A stretch of DNA of 64,000 bases, from positions 115,015 through 179,014 of the forward strand of contig NZ_PIQH01000007.1 of NCBI RefSeq assembly GCF_003987475.1, written 5' to 3'. The DNA is from Idiomarina tyrosinivorans (lineage in GTDB: Bacteria > Pseudomonadota > Gammaproteobacteria > Enterobacterales > Alteromonadaceae). The notes beneath the pieces are model-generated. The model made no database searches. It was not told the DNA's origin and saw only the letters and a program-made list of their open reading frames with translations. The position numbers and the translations under genes were made by a program. Positions 53,875 to 63,051 of this stretch are shown here, piece after piece (the stretch's first letter is position 1; every line of letters starts with the position of its first letter).

Positions 53875-54603
53875 ATGAGCATTACCGAACTCAGTTTAGT
53901 TGGGTTATCGTTTTTTACCTCGTTAATCAGTGCGGTAGCGGGCGCTGGCGGTGGGTCGCTGTTACTCGCTGTAATGGCATCGTTATTACCGACCGCTGCG
54001 ATTATTCCAGTGCATGGCATGGTGCAAATGGGGTCTAATGCGGGTCGAGCCTCTCTGGCCTGGCGCCACATCCAGTGGTCTGTGGTGGTGGCCTTTGTGC
54101 CGTTTAGCTTAGTTGGCGCTTGGTTGGCGGGCCAAGTGTTAGTGCAGCTATCGCTGGCGTGGTTAGAACTGAGCATTGGTGGTTTTTTATTATTGATTCA
54201 GTGGTCGCCGAAGATCCCGGCCGTCGGCAATAGGCGCTGGGGTTTGCCTTTAAGTGGGGTGATTACTGGATTTGTGTCGCTGTTTGTCGGGGCTTCCGGT
54301 CCGTTAGTCGCGAGCTTATTTCGTACTGTGATTGCGCACCGCATGAGTTTAGTCGCGACCTTCGCTGTGGCAATGACGGTACAGCATTTACCAAAGTTCT
54401 TCGCTTTCAATGCCCTCGGTTTTTCCTTGGCAGAATGGTGGCCACTGATTATCGCCATGATTACGGCGGGGTTAGTAGGAACCTGGGTCGGGCTAAAATT
54501 GCTCGGTCGAATGCCAGCAGCGAGATTTGCCTGGGTATTTCGTTGGGTGATTACACTGTTAGCGATTAAGTTAATCGTTGATGGTCTCTTGCATCTCAGT
54601 TAA
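53875..54603 (+). CDS. TSUP family (TauE/SafE) sulfite/anion permease
   Basis: 242-aa membrane protein with about eight helices. The family's two-repeat pattern is present: SLVGLSFFTSLISAVAGAGGGSLLLAVM near the start and LSGVITGFVSLFVGASGPLVASLF in the second half. It is expected to move sulfite, sulfoacetate or similar anions; the substrate is not known. GGAG precedes the ATG. Confidence 0.87.
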   Translation: MSITELSLVGLSFFTSLISAVAGAGGGSLLLAVMASLLPTAAIIPVHGMVQMGSNAGRASLAWRHIQWSVVVAFVPFSLVGAWLAGQVLVQLSLAWLELSIGGFLLLIQWSPKIPAVGNRRWGLPLSGVITGFVSLFVGASGPLVASLFRTVIAHRMSLVATFAVAMTVQHLPKFFAFNALGFSLAEWWPLIIAMITAGLVGTWVGLKLLGRMPAARFAWVFRWVITLLAIKLIVDGLLHLS

Positions 54604-54698
54604 AGCGGATAGATCATTAGCCAATAGACTGAACCGAAAGCTCGCTGAAGGCCGTAATCAAGCCGATAGCCATTAACGACTAATAGAGTAACCAACAA

Positions 54699-55799
54699 AT
54701 GAAGTATCGCGGCTCGCCCAACTTTAGCCATCAACAAGCCGATAAGGTTGGGGTATTAATTACCAACTTGGGTACCCCGGACGCACCAACCAAGGCGGCG
54801 CTAAAGCCGTATTTAAAAGAATTTTTGTCGGACCCTCGTGTGGTAGAGTTTCCGCGATTGCTGTGGGCGCTGATACTTAACGGCATTATTCTACGTTTTC
54901 GGCCAAAACGTTCCGCTGCGGCCTACCAAAGCGTTTGGACTGATCGGGGTTCACCGCTGATGTACCACACCGAAGATCAGGCCCAAGCACTGCAACAAAC
55001 GCTGTCTAAGCGTTGGGGTGACAATATCGTCGTCGACTTTGCTATGCGCTACGGCCAGCCCGCAGTAGCAGACGCCATAGAGCGGATGTTGCAACAGGGG
55101 GTTCGCAAACTGTTGGTGGTACCGCTATACCCGCAATATTCGGCGAGCACGACCGCATCAACCTTCGACGCCTTGGCAAAGGACTTTACCCAACGCCGCT
55201 GGCTACCAGAATTGCGCTTTGTGGCGCACTATCACGATTTTCCGGCTTTTATTAATGCTGCCAAACAACGCATTGAAAACCATTGGGCAGAACATGGTCG
55301 AGCCGATAAACTGATTTTTTCGTACCATGGCATTCCGCTGCGTTACCTAAAAAATGGCGACCCCTACCACTGTGAATGCCACAAAACGTCACGTTTAATC
55401 GCTGAGCAGTTGGGGCTAAAAGGCGATGAGTATCTCACCACCTTTCAGTCGCGCTTTGGTCGTGAAGAATGGCTCCGCCCGTACACCGATGAAACCTTGA
55501 AGTCTTTGCCAAATAACGGGGTGAAATCGGTGCAAGTCTTCTGTCCTGGATTCTCCGCTGACTGCTTAGAAACGATTGAGGAAATTGGTGAGGAAAACCG
55601 TGAGTATTTTCTTCAGAGTGGTGGTAAGGACTACCAGTATATTTCTGCACTGAACGCAGAGCCTGAGCATATTGATGCCTTAACCCAGTTGATTGAGCAA
55701 CATTTGCAAGGTTGGAACGTCAGTGCTGATGACGCAGCGCAGCGGCAACAGCATATCGATGCGCTCAAGGCTCAGCAAGATAAGGTGACTGAGCAATAA
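54699..55799 (+). CDS. hemH: Ferrochelatase
   Basis: 366 aa; inserts Fe(II) into protoporphyrin IX, the last step of haem synthesis. VGVLITNLGTPDAPT, SDPRVVEFPRLLWALIL, YPQYSASTTAS, LIFSYHGIPLRYL (metal-binding His) and CPGFSADCLETIEEIGEENRE (catalytic Glu) are present. It is longer than E. coli HemH (320 aa), with an N-terminal stretch and a Gln-rich C-terminal tail. The last 35 bases overlap the convergent GNAT gene. Confidence 0.95.
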   Translation: MKYRGSPNFSHQQADKVGVLITNLGTPDAPTKAALKPYLKEFLSDPRVVEFPRLLWALILNGIILRFRPKRSAAAYQSVWTDRGSPLMYHTEDQAQALQQTLSKRWGDNIVVDFAMRYGQPAVADAIERMLQQGVRKLLVVPLYPQYSASTTASTFDALAKDFTQRRWLPELRFVAHYHDFPAFINAAKQRIENHWAEHGRADKLIFSYHGIPLRYLKNGDPYHCECHKTSRLIAEQLGLKGDEYLTTFQSRFGREEWLRPYTDETLKSLPNNGVKSVQVFCPGFSADCLETIEEIGEENREYFLQSGGKDYQYISALNAEPEHIDALTQLIEQHLQGWNVSADDAAQRQQHIDALKAQQDKVTEQ

Positions 55800-56907
55800 A
55801 CTCCTGCGCTAAGGCATCTATTTGTTGGCGTTCGGTTTGGCAGTAATCGCTAATTGCGGCTGCCAACGCCGAGGCCTCAACATGGTAAAGGCCATAGCAC
55901 CGAGTGACTTCAAACCCGCGTAACCGCTTGTGTTCACCTTGCGCACCGGCGTCAAAACGTTGTAATTGATGACGAATGCAGTAATCAATGCCCCGGTAGT
56001 AGCACAGCTCAAAATGCAACTTGTCGTAATCTTCTAAACAACCCCAGTAACGACCATACAGTGTGGTTTCAGAACGGAAGAATATCGCCGCCGCAACCCA
56101 ACCGTTGGCATCACTAGCTGCAACCACCACAATCGATTGGCCTAAGCGTGTAAACCATTGCTCGAAGGTCTGCTCGGTAAGATAGCCTAAATGGCCGGAG
56201 CGTTTGGTATAGGTGTCGCGGTAAAAGGCGAAACAGCGACGAATCTGCGCTGCAGTGAGCTGATCCCCCGAGTATTCCTCGATACTGAGTGGCAGCTGAG
56301 CAACCTGTTGGCGCTCCTTTCGCACGATTTTGCGTTTGCGTGACTTCAGTGCTGCTAAGAACTGTTCGAAATCTTGATATCCACGGTTATACCAGTGAAA
56401 TTGTAAATCGTAACGGGTTAACCAAGGCTCGGGCGCTTGCACCGCTTCTGTTGCTAACGGGTACAAGATTTGAAGATGCTGAATGCCCGCCTGCTGGGCT
56501 TTATCGGCAACAGTTTGCAGCAACCATTCAACCGTTAGCCATTGCGGCGCCTGTGGGTGAATCCCAAAGCGTTGTCCGGTGGCTGGGGTAAAGGGGATAG
56601 CGCCAAGCCATTTGGGGTAGTATGGTTGTTGATAGCGTTGGTGCGCTTCGGCGAAAGGCCAGTCGAACAGGTATTCGCCATACGAATGAGTTTTCTGGTA
56701 CAGCGGCACGGCGGCAATGAGCTGTTCGCCTTGCCAAACGCAAAAGTGATGTGGCTGCCATCCGCTCCGCGCGGTGGTAGCGCCAGAGCTTGCTAGGCTG
56801 TGCAAAAACGCGTGCTGGGTAAACGGCTCCGACGCAGGAAATAACGCATCCCATTGTTCACTGGGGATGGTGTCTATAGCATCGATGAAAGCGGTGGAGT
56901 GTGACAC
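55765..56907 (-). CDS. GNAT/FemAB-like acyltransferase (COG3146 family)
   Basis: 380 aa. The sequence follows the peptidogalycan biosynthesis/recognition family of uncharacterised acetyltransferase-fold proteins: EPFTQHAFLHSLASSGAT near residue 27, PLYQKTHSYGEYLFDWPFAEAHQR, KSRKRKIVRKERQQV, IFFRSETTLYGRYWGCLEDYDKLHFELCYYRGIDYCI and FDAGAQGEHKRLRGFEV. Acyl donor and acceptor are unknown. The 3' end overlaps hemH by 35 bases, and it is divergent from the CPXCG gene with only three bases between start codons. Confidence 0.82.
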   Translation of the reverse strand: MSHSTAFIDAIDTIPSEQWDALFPASEPFTQHAFLHSLASSGATTARSGWQPHHFCVWQGEQLIAAVPLYQKTHSYGEYLFDWPFAEAHQRYQQPYYPKWLGAIPFTPATGQRFGIHPQAPQWLTVEWLLQTVADKAQQAGIQHLQILYPLATEAVQAPEPWLTRYDLQFHWYNRGYQDFEQFLAALKSRKRKIVRKERQQVAQLPLSIEEYSGDQLTAAQIRRCFAFYRDTYTKRSGHLGYLTEQTFEQWFTRLGQSIVVVAASDANGWVAAAIFFRSETTLYGRYWGCLEDYDKLHFELCYYRGIDYCIRHQLQRFDAGAQGEHKRLRGFEVTRCYGLYHVEASALAAAISDYCQTERQQIDALAQEFIAQSPYLAEP

Positions 56908-56910
56908 GAA

Positions 56911-57102
56911 ATGAGCTTAACCTATTCAACAACATTTAACTGCCCGTACTGCATGGTAACCAATGATTTGGAAATTGACGAGTACCATGATGATGGTCAG
57001 CAATTCGTGGTAGATTGCCAAATCTGCTGCCAACCTATTGTGTTAACGGTATGGCGAGAGGGCAGCCAGTGGCGTGTAGACGCTGAGGCGGAAAACGCCT
57101 AA
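56911..57102 (+). CDS. CPXCG-motif cysteine-rich protein
   Basis: 63-aa protein with CPYC and CQICC pairs ([37 protein letters not shown]), a probable zinc ribbon. The family is widespread in gammaproteobacteria and its function is unknown. It is followed after 25 bases by yjbQ and a diguanylate cyclase gene, so the three may be an operon. Confidence 0.88.
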   Translation: MSLTYSTTFNCPYCMVTNDLEIDEYHDDGQQFVVDCQICCQPIVLTVWREGSQWRVDAEAENA

Positions 57103-57127
57103 TACAGACATCGATAAGGAGTACCCA

Positions 57128-57559
57128 TTGGTTTCACGTTTTTGGCAACAAAAGACGCTGCAACTAAAGCCTAGACCACGAGGCTTTCATTTAGTCACCG
57201 AAGAAATTGTGTCGCAATTGCCTGAGATTGGCGATTACCAAATCGGCTTTTTGCAGTTGTTTTTACAGCACACATCGGCCTCGCTCACTATTAACGAAAA
57301 TGCGGATGCTGATGTGCGAGGGGATTTTGAACGCCATTTTAATCGCGCCGTAGTGGATGGTGCAGAGTATTTTCAGCACACCTGCGAGGGCCCTGACGAT
57401 ATGCCGGCGCATATCAAAAGCAGTTTGCTTGGTGTGCAGTTAACCTTGCCGATCAGTAATGGCCGTTTAAACTTGGGCACCTGGCAAGGAATATACCTTG
57501 GCGAGCATCGCGACCACGCGGGTGCGCGACGTATTATCGCCACAATACACGGAGAGTAA
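57128..57559 (+). CDS. yjbQ: YjbQ family protein (UPF0047)
   Basis: 143 aa. Family motifs: [89 protein letters not shown]. coli YjbQ can replace thiamine phosphate synthase weakly, a possible functional link with the thiamine genes at 44-49 kb, though its true role is unclear. The start is TTG, with AAGGAG five bases upstream. Confidence 0.9.
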   Translation: MVSRFWQQKTLQLKPRPRGFHLVTEEIVSQLPEIGDYQIGFLQLFLQHTSASLTINENADADVRGDFERHFNRAVVDGAEYFQHTCEGPDDMPAHIKSSLLGVQLTLPISNGRLNLGTWQGIYLGEHRDHAGARRIIATIHGE

Positions 57560-57565
57560 ACAAGG

Positions 57566-58759
57566 ATGTGGGGAGCCCTTCCCGTTATTGCGGGTATTCT
57601 ATTAGCGTTGTGGCGGCCTGAGTGGTTGGCGCAATTTCCATTTTCTGAGCTGTCGACAGTGGTCGGCGCGATAGCCTTGGTGGCGGTGTTAACCGCAGTA
57701 TTAAGGCAATGGGATTGGTGGTTCTGGTTAGCTTGGGTGGGCGGCAATTACGCCTTTATCCAACAAGGGCTGCAACAACCACTGGCCGACCCCGATATTA
57801 TGGCGCGCTATCAGGCGTTAGCGGTATGGCTGAGTGTGTCAGGCGTATTATTGGCGTTATTACCCCGACCGCCATTGCCGACGGTAAGAGGCTTCCTTGT
57901 TGTCGCGCTGATTGGGCTATTACCGCAGAGCTTGCTGTTAGCCAGTATTGCCGGCACGCTCGCCATTATTGAGCCCAACCAATGGTTGTTATTGCCCTCT
58001 ATGGCTGATTGGTACGCCCATTCTGGGTTGGTACTATGGACCGTTTTGATCTCAGGCCTTTGGGCAACAGCATTACTCTACCGAAAAGTAGAGAGCTATC
58101 GTTGGAGCCAGTGGGCGGCATGGCTGGCGAGTATGGTGTTTTTGTTTTTTATTGCCCAACCCTATGCCTCCGCATGGATGACCTTGAGCATTTTAGTGGG
58201 ATTCTTGTTGGCGCTGACGCAACGGTTATTGAGTTTGGCGTACATTGATGAGCTAACGCAATTGCCGCAGCGACGGGCGCTATTAAACCATCTGCAAAGA
58301 CTAGGTAGACGCAGTGCCGTGGCAATGCTAGACGTCGACCACTTTAAAAAATTTAATGATCGCCATGGTCACGACGTAGGAGACCAAGTTCTGAAACTAC
58401 TCGGTAGCTTGCTAAGCAAGGAAAAGCGCTGTAAAGCCTACCGTTATGGTGGTGAAGAATTTACCTTGGTGTTTTCGCATAACAAGGCTGAACGCATTGC
58501 CGAGACGCTGGAAGATGTGAGGCAGCAGGTTGCCGACTACCCACTTGTGCTTCGCGACCAACAACGCCCCGAAGATAAACGCCAAGGTAAAGCAGAACGC
58601 GGCAAGGGCAGCGCCAGTAAAACATTACGTATTACCATTAGCTTAGGTTGCGCCCTGCGCCAACCCGGCGAAGCGACCGAGGCGTTGCTAAAACGTGCGG
58701 ACCAAGCCTTATACAAATCGAAGAAAGCTGGAAGGAACCGTGTGACGTTGATTTCTTGA
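57566..58759 (+). CDS. Membrane-bound diguanylate cyclase
   Basis: 397 aa. The N-terminal 215 residues hold about six or seven membrane helices of no recognised family; the C-terminal GGDEF domain has AMLDVDHFKKFNDRHGHDVGD and the active site YRYGGEEFTLVF. The RxxD inhibitory site is absent (KRCKAYRYGGEEF), so feedback control by c-di-GMP is unlikely at that site. A charged insert (PEDKRQGKAERGKGSASKT) lies inside the domain. It starts six bases after yjbQ. Confidence 0.88.
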   Translation: MWGALPVIAGILLALWRPEWLAQFPFSELSTVVGAIALVAVLTAVLRQWDWWFWLAWVGGNYAFIQQGLQQPLADPDIMARYQALAVWLSVSGVLLALLPRPPLPTVRGFLVVALIGLLPQSLLLASIAGTLAIIEPNQWLLLPSMADWYAHSGLVLWTVLISGLWATALLYRKVESYRWSQWAAWLASMVFLFFIAQPYASAWMTLSILVGFLLALTQRLLSLAYIDELTQLPQRRALLNHLQRLGRRSAVAMLDVDHFKKFNDRHGHDVGDQVLKLLGSLLSKEKRCKAYRYGGEEFTLVFSHNKAERIAETLEDVRQQVADYPLVLRDQQRPEDKRQGKAERGKGSASKTLRITISLGCALRQPGEATEALLKRADQALYKSKKAGRNRVTLIS

Positions 58760-58786
58760 CCTCTTAGCGGGAAAAGTTGATCCAAC

Positions 58787-58820
58787 AATCATACATTCGT
58801 GTATGTATGATTAATTTTTT
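58787..58820 (+). terminator. Palindrome with T-run upstream of the PagL-like gene
   Basis: Perfect 10-bp inverted repeat AATCATACAT (58787-58796) / ATGTATGATT (58803-58812) with a 6-nt spacer, followed by AATTTTTT. As RNA it could terminate the cyclase transcript, but the stem is AT-rich. As DNA it could be a regulator site for the PagL-like gene 27 bases downstream. Confidence 0.5.
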
Positions 58821-58846
58821 CCGCAGTTGTAGTCGGAGGTCGTTGT

Positions 58847-59395
58847 ATGCGGGCTAAATTCTGGCGCTTTTTCAGCGCAATCATGTTTCTTTCCTTGGTC
58901 ACCACTGTGAACGCTGATGCCGATGAATGGCACATTGGCGCAGCCTATTCCCCTTCGCACGAACGCGGCGTAAGATTAGGTTATCGCTTGACCGATTTGG
59001 GCTGGCAGTTACCAAGTGGTTTGCAGCAATGGTTTGGTGATCCTGAAATCGGTTTAGAAGGCGCGCTGAATGTTTGGCAAAATTCCGATCTCCATTCTGA
59101 TAACATAACTGCACTAACGTTAAGCCCGATGTTTCGCTGGCAACTGACAGAGTCTGCGACGCCGATCTATTTAGAAGCTGGAATAGGTGGTAGCTATCTT
59201 GACCAGACCTCGATTGGCGACCGTGATTTATCGACGCACTTTCAGTTTGAGGATCGTGTTGGTGTTTCTTGGCAATTCGACCCCGATTCGAAGCAACGGT
59301 TATCGTTATATTTTTCGCATTACTCGAACGCAGATATTGAAGCACCGAATGATGGCGTGAACTTTTTTTCGCTGTACTGGGTAATGCCCCTATAA
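58847..59395 (+). CDS. pagL: PagL-like lipid A 3-O-deacylase family outer-membrane protein
   Basis: 182 aa with signal peptide (FFSAIMFLSLVTTVNADA) and an eight-stranded outer-membrane barrel predicted by alternating strands. The C-terminal motif SHYSNADIEAPNDGVNFFSLYW matches PagL, whose active site is His-Ser-Glu. Here His158 and Ser160 are present, but the position of the catalytic Glu, 14 residues after His, is Asn172. It may be inactive or use another acid (Glu165 is close). GGAGG precedes the ATG. Confidence 0.82.
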   Translation: MRAKFWRFFSAIMFLSLVTTVNADADEWHIGAAYSPSHERGVRLGYRLTDLGWQLPSGLQQWFGDPEIGLEGALNVWQNSDLHSDNITALTLSPMFRWQLTESATPIYLEAGIGGSYLDQTSIGDRDLSTHFQFEDRVGVSWQFDPDSKQRLSLYFSHYSNADIEAPNDGVNFFSLYWVMPL

Positions 59396-59418
59396 CATTT
59401 AACAACAGGCAGGAGAGA

Positions 59419-60771
59419 ATGTCTTACATCAAAGAGACGATTGATGAATTAAAACGTACCAGCCCGGCACAAACCGAATTTTACCAAGCGGTAGAAGATG
59501 TATTGGAGTCTATTGAGCCACTACTTGAAGAACGGCCGTTGTATCGCAAGCAACGCATTATTGAGCGTTTAGTCGAACCCGAACGGCAAATCATGTTCCG
59601 CGTGCCGTGGATGGATGACAACGGCGATATTCAAGTGAATAAAGGCTACCGCATCGAGTTTAATTCGGCGCTGGGTCCGTATAAAGGTGGACTGCGTTTC
59701 CACCCGAGTGTAAATGCCGGCATCATTAAGTTTCTTGGGTTTGAACAAATCTTTAAAAATGCCTTAACAGGACTGGCGATTGGCGGCGGTAAAGGTGGTG
59801 CCAATTTCGACCCGAAAGGTAAATCAGACGCAGAAATCATGCGCTTTTGCCAATCATTTATGAGTGAGCTTTACCGTCATATCGGTGCTAATACTGACGT
59901 TCCTGCCGGTGACATCGGTGTGGGTGGACGCGAAATTGGCTTCCTATTTGGCCAGTATAAAAAACTGGCCAACCGCTTTGACGGTGTGCTGACCGGTAAG
60001 AGCTTGCTGTTTGGTGGTTCACAAGTGCGCAAAGAAGCAACTGGCTATGGCGCAGTCTATTTTGCTAAGTACATGCTTGAAGGCAAGAGTGAGAGCCTAG
60101 AGGGCAAAACCTGCTTGGTTTCAGGCTCAGGCAACGTGACTATCTATGCCATGGAAAAACTCTACGAGTTGGGGGCTAAACCGGTTGCTTGTAGCGACTC
60201 TAGCGGCACGTTGTACCACGCCAAAGGCATTGACCTAGATTTGGTTAAAGACCTGAAAGAGCACCGCCATGAGCGCTTGAAGGCCTATTTAGACACCCAC
60301 TCTGATGCAGAATACACCGCGCGAGATGACTACCCGTCTGACGGCCATACCATTTGGCGCTATAAAGCCGACTTGGCATTTCCTTGTGCAACCCAGAACG
60401 AGTTGACCGAAAAAGATGCCGAAGCGTTGCTCAGTAACGGTTGTATTGGTGTGATTGAAGGCGCCAACATGCCTTCTACACAAGCTGCCGTGGATTTATT
60501 CATTGCCGAAAAATTGGCTTACGGACCAGGTAAAGCGGCCAATGCTGGCGGTGTCGCAACCAGCCAAATAGAAATGGCGCAAAATGCCGGAATGGAACAC
60601 TGGCCGTTTGAAAAGGTGGATGCACGCTTGCAGGAAATCATGCACAGCATTTATACCAACGCGAAAACCACCGCGGAAGAATTTGGCGAGCCCGATAACC
60701 TAGTGTTAGGGGCCAATATCGCTGGATTCCGCCGTGTCGCGGACGCAATGATCCAGCAGGGTGTTGTATAA
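59419..60771 (+). CDS. gdhA: NADP-specific glutamate dehydrogenase
   Basis: 450-aa enzyme making glutamate from 2-oxoglutarate and ammonia with NADPH. Active-site segments: GYRIEFNSALGPYKGGLRFHPSVN, GLAIGGGKGGANFDPKGKSD (catalytic Lys), DVPAGDIGVGGREIGFLFGQYKK and the nucleotide site TCLVSGSGNVTIYAMEKL. Length fits the hexameric small GDH class. GGCAGGAGAG precedes the ATG. It could feed the poly-gamma-glutamate genes at 12-15 kb and osmotic glutamate pools. Confidence 0.96.
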   Translation: MSYIKETIDELKRTSPAQTEFYQAVEDVLESIEPLLEERPLYRKQRIIERLVEPERQIMFRVPWMDDNGDIQVNKGYRIEFNSALGPYKGGLRFHPSVNAGIIKFLGFEQIFKNALTGLAIGGGKGGANFDPKGKSDAEIMRFCQSFMSELYRHIGANTDVPAGDIGVGGREIGFLFGQYKKLANRFDGVLTGKSLLFGGSQVRKEATGYGAVYFAKYMLEGKSESLEGKTCLVSGSGNVTIYAMEKLYELGAKPVACSDSSGTLYHAKGIDLDLVKDLKEHRHERLKAYLDTHSDAEYTARDDYPSDGHTIWRYKADLAFPCATQNELTEKDAEALLSNGCIGVIEGANMPSTQAAVDLFIAEKLAYGPGKAANAGGVATSQIEMAQNAGMEHWPFEKVDARLQEIMHSIYTNAKTTAEEFGEPDNLVLGANIAGFRRVADAMIQQGVV

Positions 60772-60797
60772 ACCGCTTTCGCAGCTAGCGAAATAAG

Positions 60798-60824
60798 AAA
60801 AGGGGCGCTCAGCGCCCCTTTTCT
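60798..60824. terminator. Bidirectional terminator between gdhA and gor
   Basis: Perfect inverted repeat AAAAGGGGCGCT (60798-60809) / AGCGCCCCTTTT (60811-60822) around one central base, 27 bases after gdhA and 31 bases before the convergent gor stop. Both strands carry the T-tract. Confidence 0.88.
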
Positions 60825-60852
60825 ATTTACAGTATTATTTGATGATGCATTT

Positions 60853-62205
60853 TTAACGCAGGGTCACGAACTCTTCGGCGCTGGTGGGATGCAGAGCCAC
60901 GGTGTTATCGAGGTCTGCTTTGGTGGCGCCCATGTTTAATGCGACCGCGAAGCCTTGAAGGATTTCGTCCATGCCTTCACCAATGCCGTGAATACCGACC
61001 ACTTTTTCCTCTTTACCAACGCAGACGAGTTTGAAGAAACTCAGCGCGCGATGCGGTGTTACTGCGTTGTACATGGCCGCGAAAGACGACTTATAAACCT
61101 TCACTTGTTCTTCGCCATATTTCACGATGGCATCTTCTTCCGATAAGCCCACAGTGCCGATAGTGGGGTGGCTAAACACTACAGTAGGAATATTCTCGTA
61201 GTTAAAGTGGGCGTTCGGTTTGTTGTTAAACAACCGTTCAGCCAGTTGCCGACCAGCTTTAATGGCCACCGGCGTTAACTGTGCGCGGCCAGTGATGTCG
61301 CCTACTGCATAGATGCCTTGCACATTGGTGTTTTGGAATAAGTCCGTACGGACATAACCGGCCTCATCCACATCTACGCCCGTGCATTCAATGTTGATGT
61401 TGTCGGTCGCTGGTACACGCCCAATCGCCCAAACGAGGCAATCAACATCAGTCATCTGTTCACCGTTGGTGAAATGCAGCGTCAATTTGCCGTTATCTTC
61501 TTTCACCACTTGTTGAATCGTGGTCTCGGTGTGCAACGTTGGACCGTCTTGTTGCATCCGCTCCATTAATCCGTCAGTCAGGGTTCTATCAAAGTCACGC
61601 AGCGGTCGATCGCGGCGGACCAACAAATGGGTGTCTGAACCCAACGCGTGGAATACCCCGGCAATTTCTACGGCAATGTAACCGGCACCAGCGACGGCAA
61701 CCTTTTTCGGTTGTTCAGTGAGGGCAAAGAAGCCGTCAGAGTCGATGCCATGTTCGGCACCGGGTACATCAGGAATCATTGGCCGACCGCCAGTGGCGAT
61801 AGTGATATGGTCGGCGGTAATGCGTTCACCATTCACCTCGACGGTGTGTGGATCCACAAACTTGGCAAAACCCTCGATATATTCAACGCCATTCCCTTGG
61901 AAACCACGATGATAGCCGCCATGGATGCGCTCAATATAGGCTTCCCGATTTTTGACCATGGTGGCCCAATCGTATTGGCCTTGCTCAAGGTTAAAACCAA
62001 ACGACGGCGCGTATTTTACCGCTTCTGCAACGTGAGCGGCATACCACATGACTTTCTTCGGCACACAGCCGACATTCACACAGGTGCCACCAACCGCTTT
62101 GGCTTCGATAACGGCTGCTTTGGCGCCGTGAATTGCCGCGCGGTTAGCTGAGGCGATTCCCCCGCTACCTGCACCGATGCTAAGATAGTCATAATGTCTG
62201 CTCAT
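60853..62205 (-). CDS. gor: Glutathione-disulfide reductase
   Basis: 450-aa FAD enzyme reducing GSSG with NADPH. N-terminal FAD motif [18 protein letters not shown], redox cysteines Cys42 and Cys47 in [21 protein letters not shown] domain [17 protein letters not shown] with Arg-rich [10 protein letters not shown] (NADPH preference), and the C-terminal [11 protein letters not shown]. The ATG at 62205 with AAGGAG upstream is preferred to an in-frame one at 62235. It is divergent from the YgjP-like gene. Confidence 0.96.
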   Translation of the reverse strand: MSRHYDYLSIGAGSGGIASANRAAIHGAKAAVIEAKAVGGTCVNVGCVPKKVMWYAAHVAEAVKYAPSFGFNLEQGQYDWATMVKNREAYIERIHGGYHRGFQGNGVEYIEGFAKFVDPHTVEVNGERITADHITIATGGRPMIPDVPGAEHGIDSDGFFALTEQPKKVAVAGAGYIAVEIAGVFHALGSDTHLLVRRDRPLRDFDRTLTDGLMERMQQDGPTLHTETTIQQVVKEDNGKLTLHFTNGEQMTDVDCLVWAIGRVPATDNINIECTGVDVDEAGYVRTDLFQNTNVQGIYAVGDITGRAQLTPVAIKAGRQLAERLFNNKPNAHFNYENIPTVVFSHPTIGTVGLSEEDAIVKYGEEQVKVYKSSFAAMYNAVTPHRALSFFKLVCVGKEEKVVGIHGIGEGMDEILQGFAVALNMGATKADLDNTVALHPTSAEEFVTLR

Positions 62206-62313
62206 GTAGAAACTCCTTGATTCAACTGGCAGCACGCGGATGCCGCCGACACGGGTCGTGCGAAAAATGCCATTATGGTCGCGTAAAACGCCGTTTTAAT
62301 CAATTAACCAACA

Positions 62314-63045
62314 GTGGAAGCCGCGGTGAAAGAACCGATAGACCTAATCTATTCTATCCATCGAAGTCGACGACGCAGCTTATCAATTAAAGTTGTGCAA
62401 GGCGAAGTACGGGTGAATGCACCACATGGTTTAGCCGAGCGCGAGATTCAGCAGTTTGTCAGTGCCAAGGCAAACTGGATAAACCGCCATTTAGCGCGGC
62501 AACAACAGCAGTTGTCAAAGCTCGCCGAACGGCTCTGGGAAAATGGCGAAACACTACAGTATTTGGGTGAAACCTATCCACTATGGGTGCACTTAGGTGC
62601 CAAGCAATCCCACTGTGAATTTAACGATAATGGCTTTCAAGTCGCCTTATCCAACCGAGTAAAGCAGCCCCAAAAAAATACCCAAAAGTTAGTCGAAGAT
62701 TGCTACAAAGCGCTTGCTAAACAATGGCTAGATCACTTTATCCATAGTTGGCAGGTGGCGGAGTTACAACCCAGCAGCCATGATATTGCGAGCTTTACCG
62801 GAAAATGGGGAAGCTGTTCCGCCACCAGAGCTATCCGAATGAGCTGGCGCCTTTGGTTAGCACCGGAATATGTCGTGCGCTACGTGGTTATCCATGAACT
62901 CTGCCACCTAAAGCATTTTAACCACAGTAAAGCCTTTTGGCAGCTCGTCGAACAGCACGACCCCAACTACCCAGCCGCAGAAGCCTGGCTAAAGCGCCAC
63001 GGCATCACCGTACTGAACCCTCATTACACCGCCTTCGCAAACTGA
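62314..63045 (+). CDS. YgjP-like M48 zinc-dependent metallohydrolase
   Basis: 243 aa, DUF45/YgjP family. Zinc motif HELCH at residues 194-198 and a further His at 204 in HELCHLKHFNHSKAFW; the upstream GKWGSCSATRAIRMSWRLWLAPEYVVRYVV is family-typical. No membrane helix or signal peptide, so cytoplasmic. Substrate unknown. The start may be GTG at 62314 or GTG at 62326; both lack a strong ribosome site. It is the last credible gene of the window. Confidence 0.86.
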   Translation: MEAAVKEPIDLIYSIHRSRRRSLSIKVVQGEVRVNAPHGLAEREIQQFVSAKANWINRHLARQQQQLSKLAERLWENGETLQYLGETYPLWVHLGAKQSHCEFNDNGFQVALSNRVKQPQKNTQKLVEDCYKALAKQWLDHFIHSWQVAELQPSSHDIASFTGKWGSCSATRAIRMSWRLWLAPEYVVRYVVIHELCHLKHFNHSKAFWQLVEQHDPNYPAAEAWLKRHGITVLNPHYTAFAN

Positions 63046-63051
63046 ATCATG

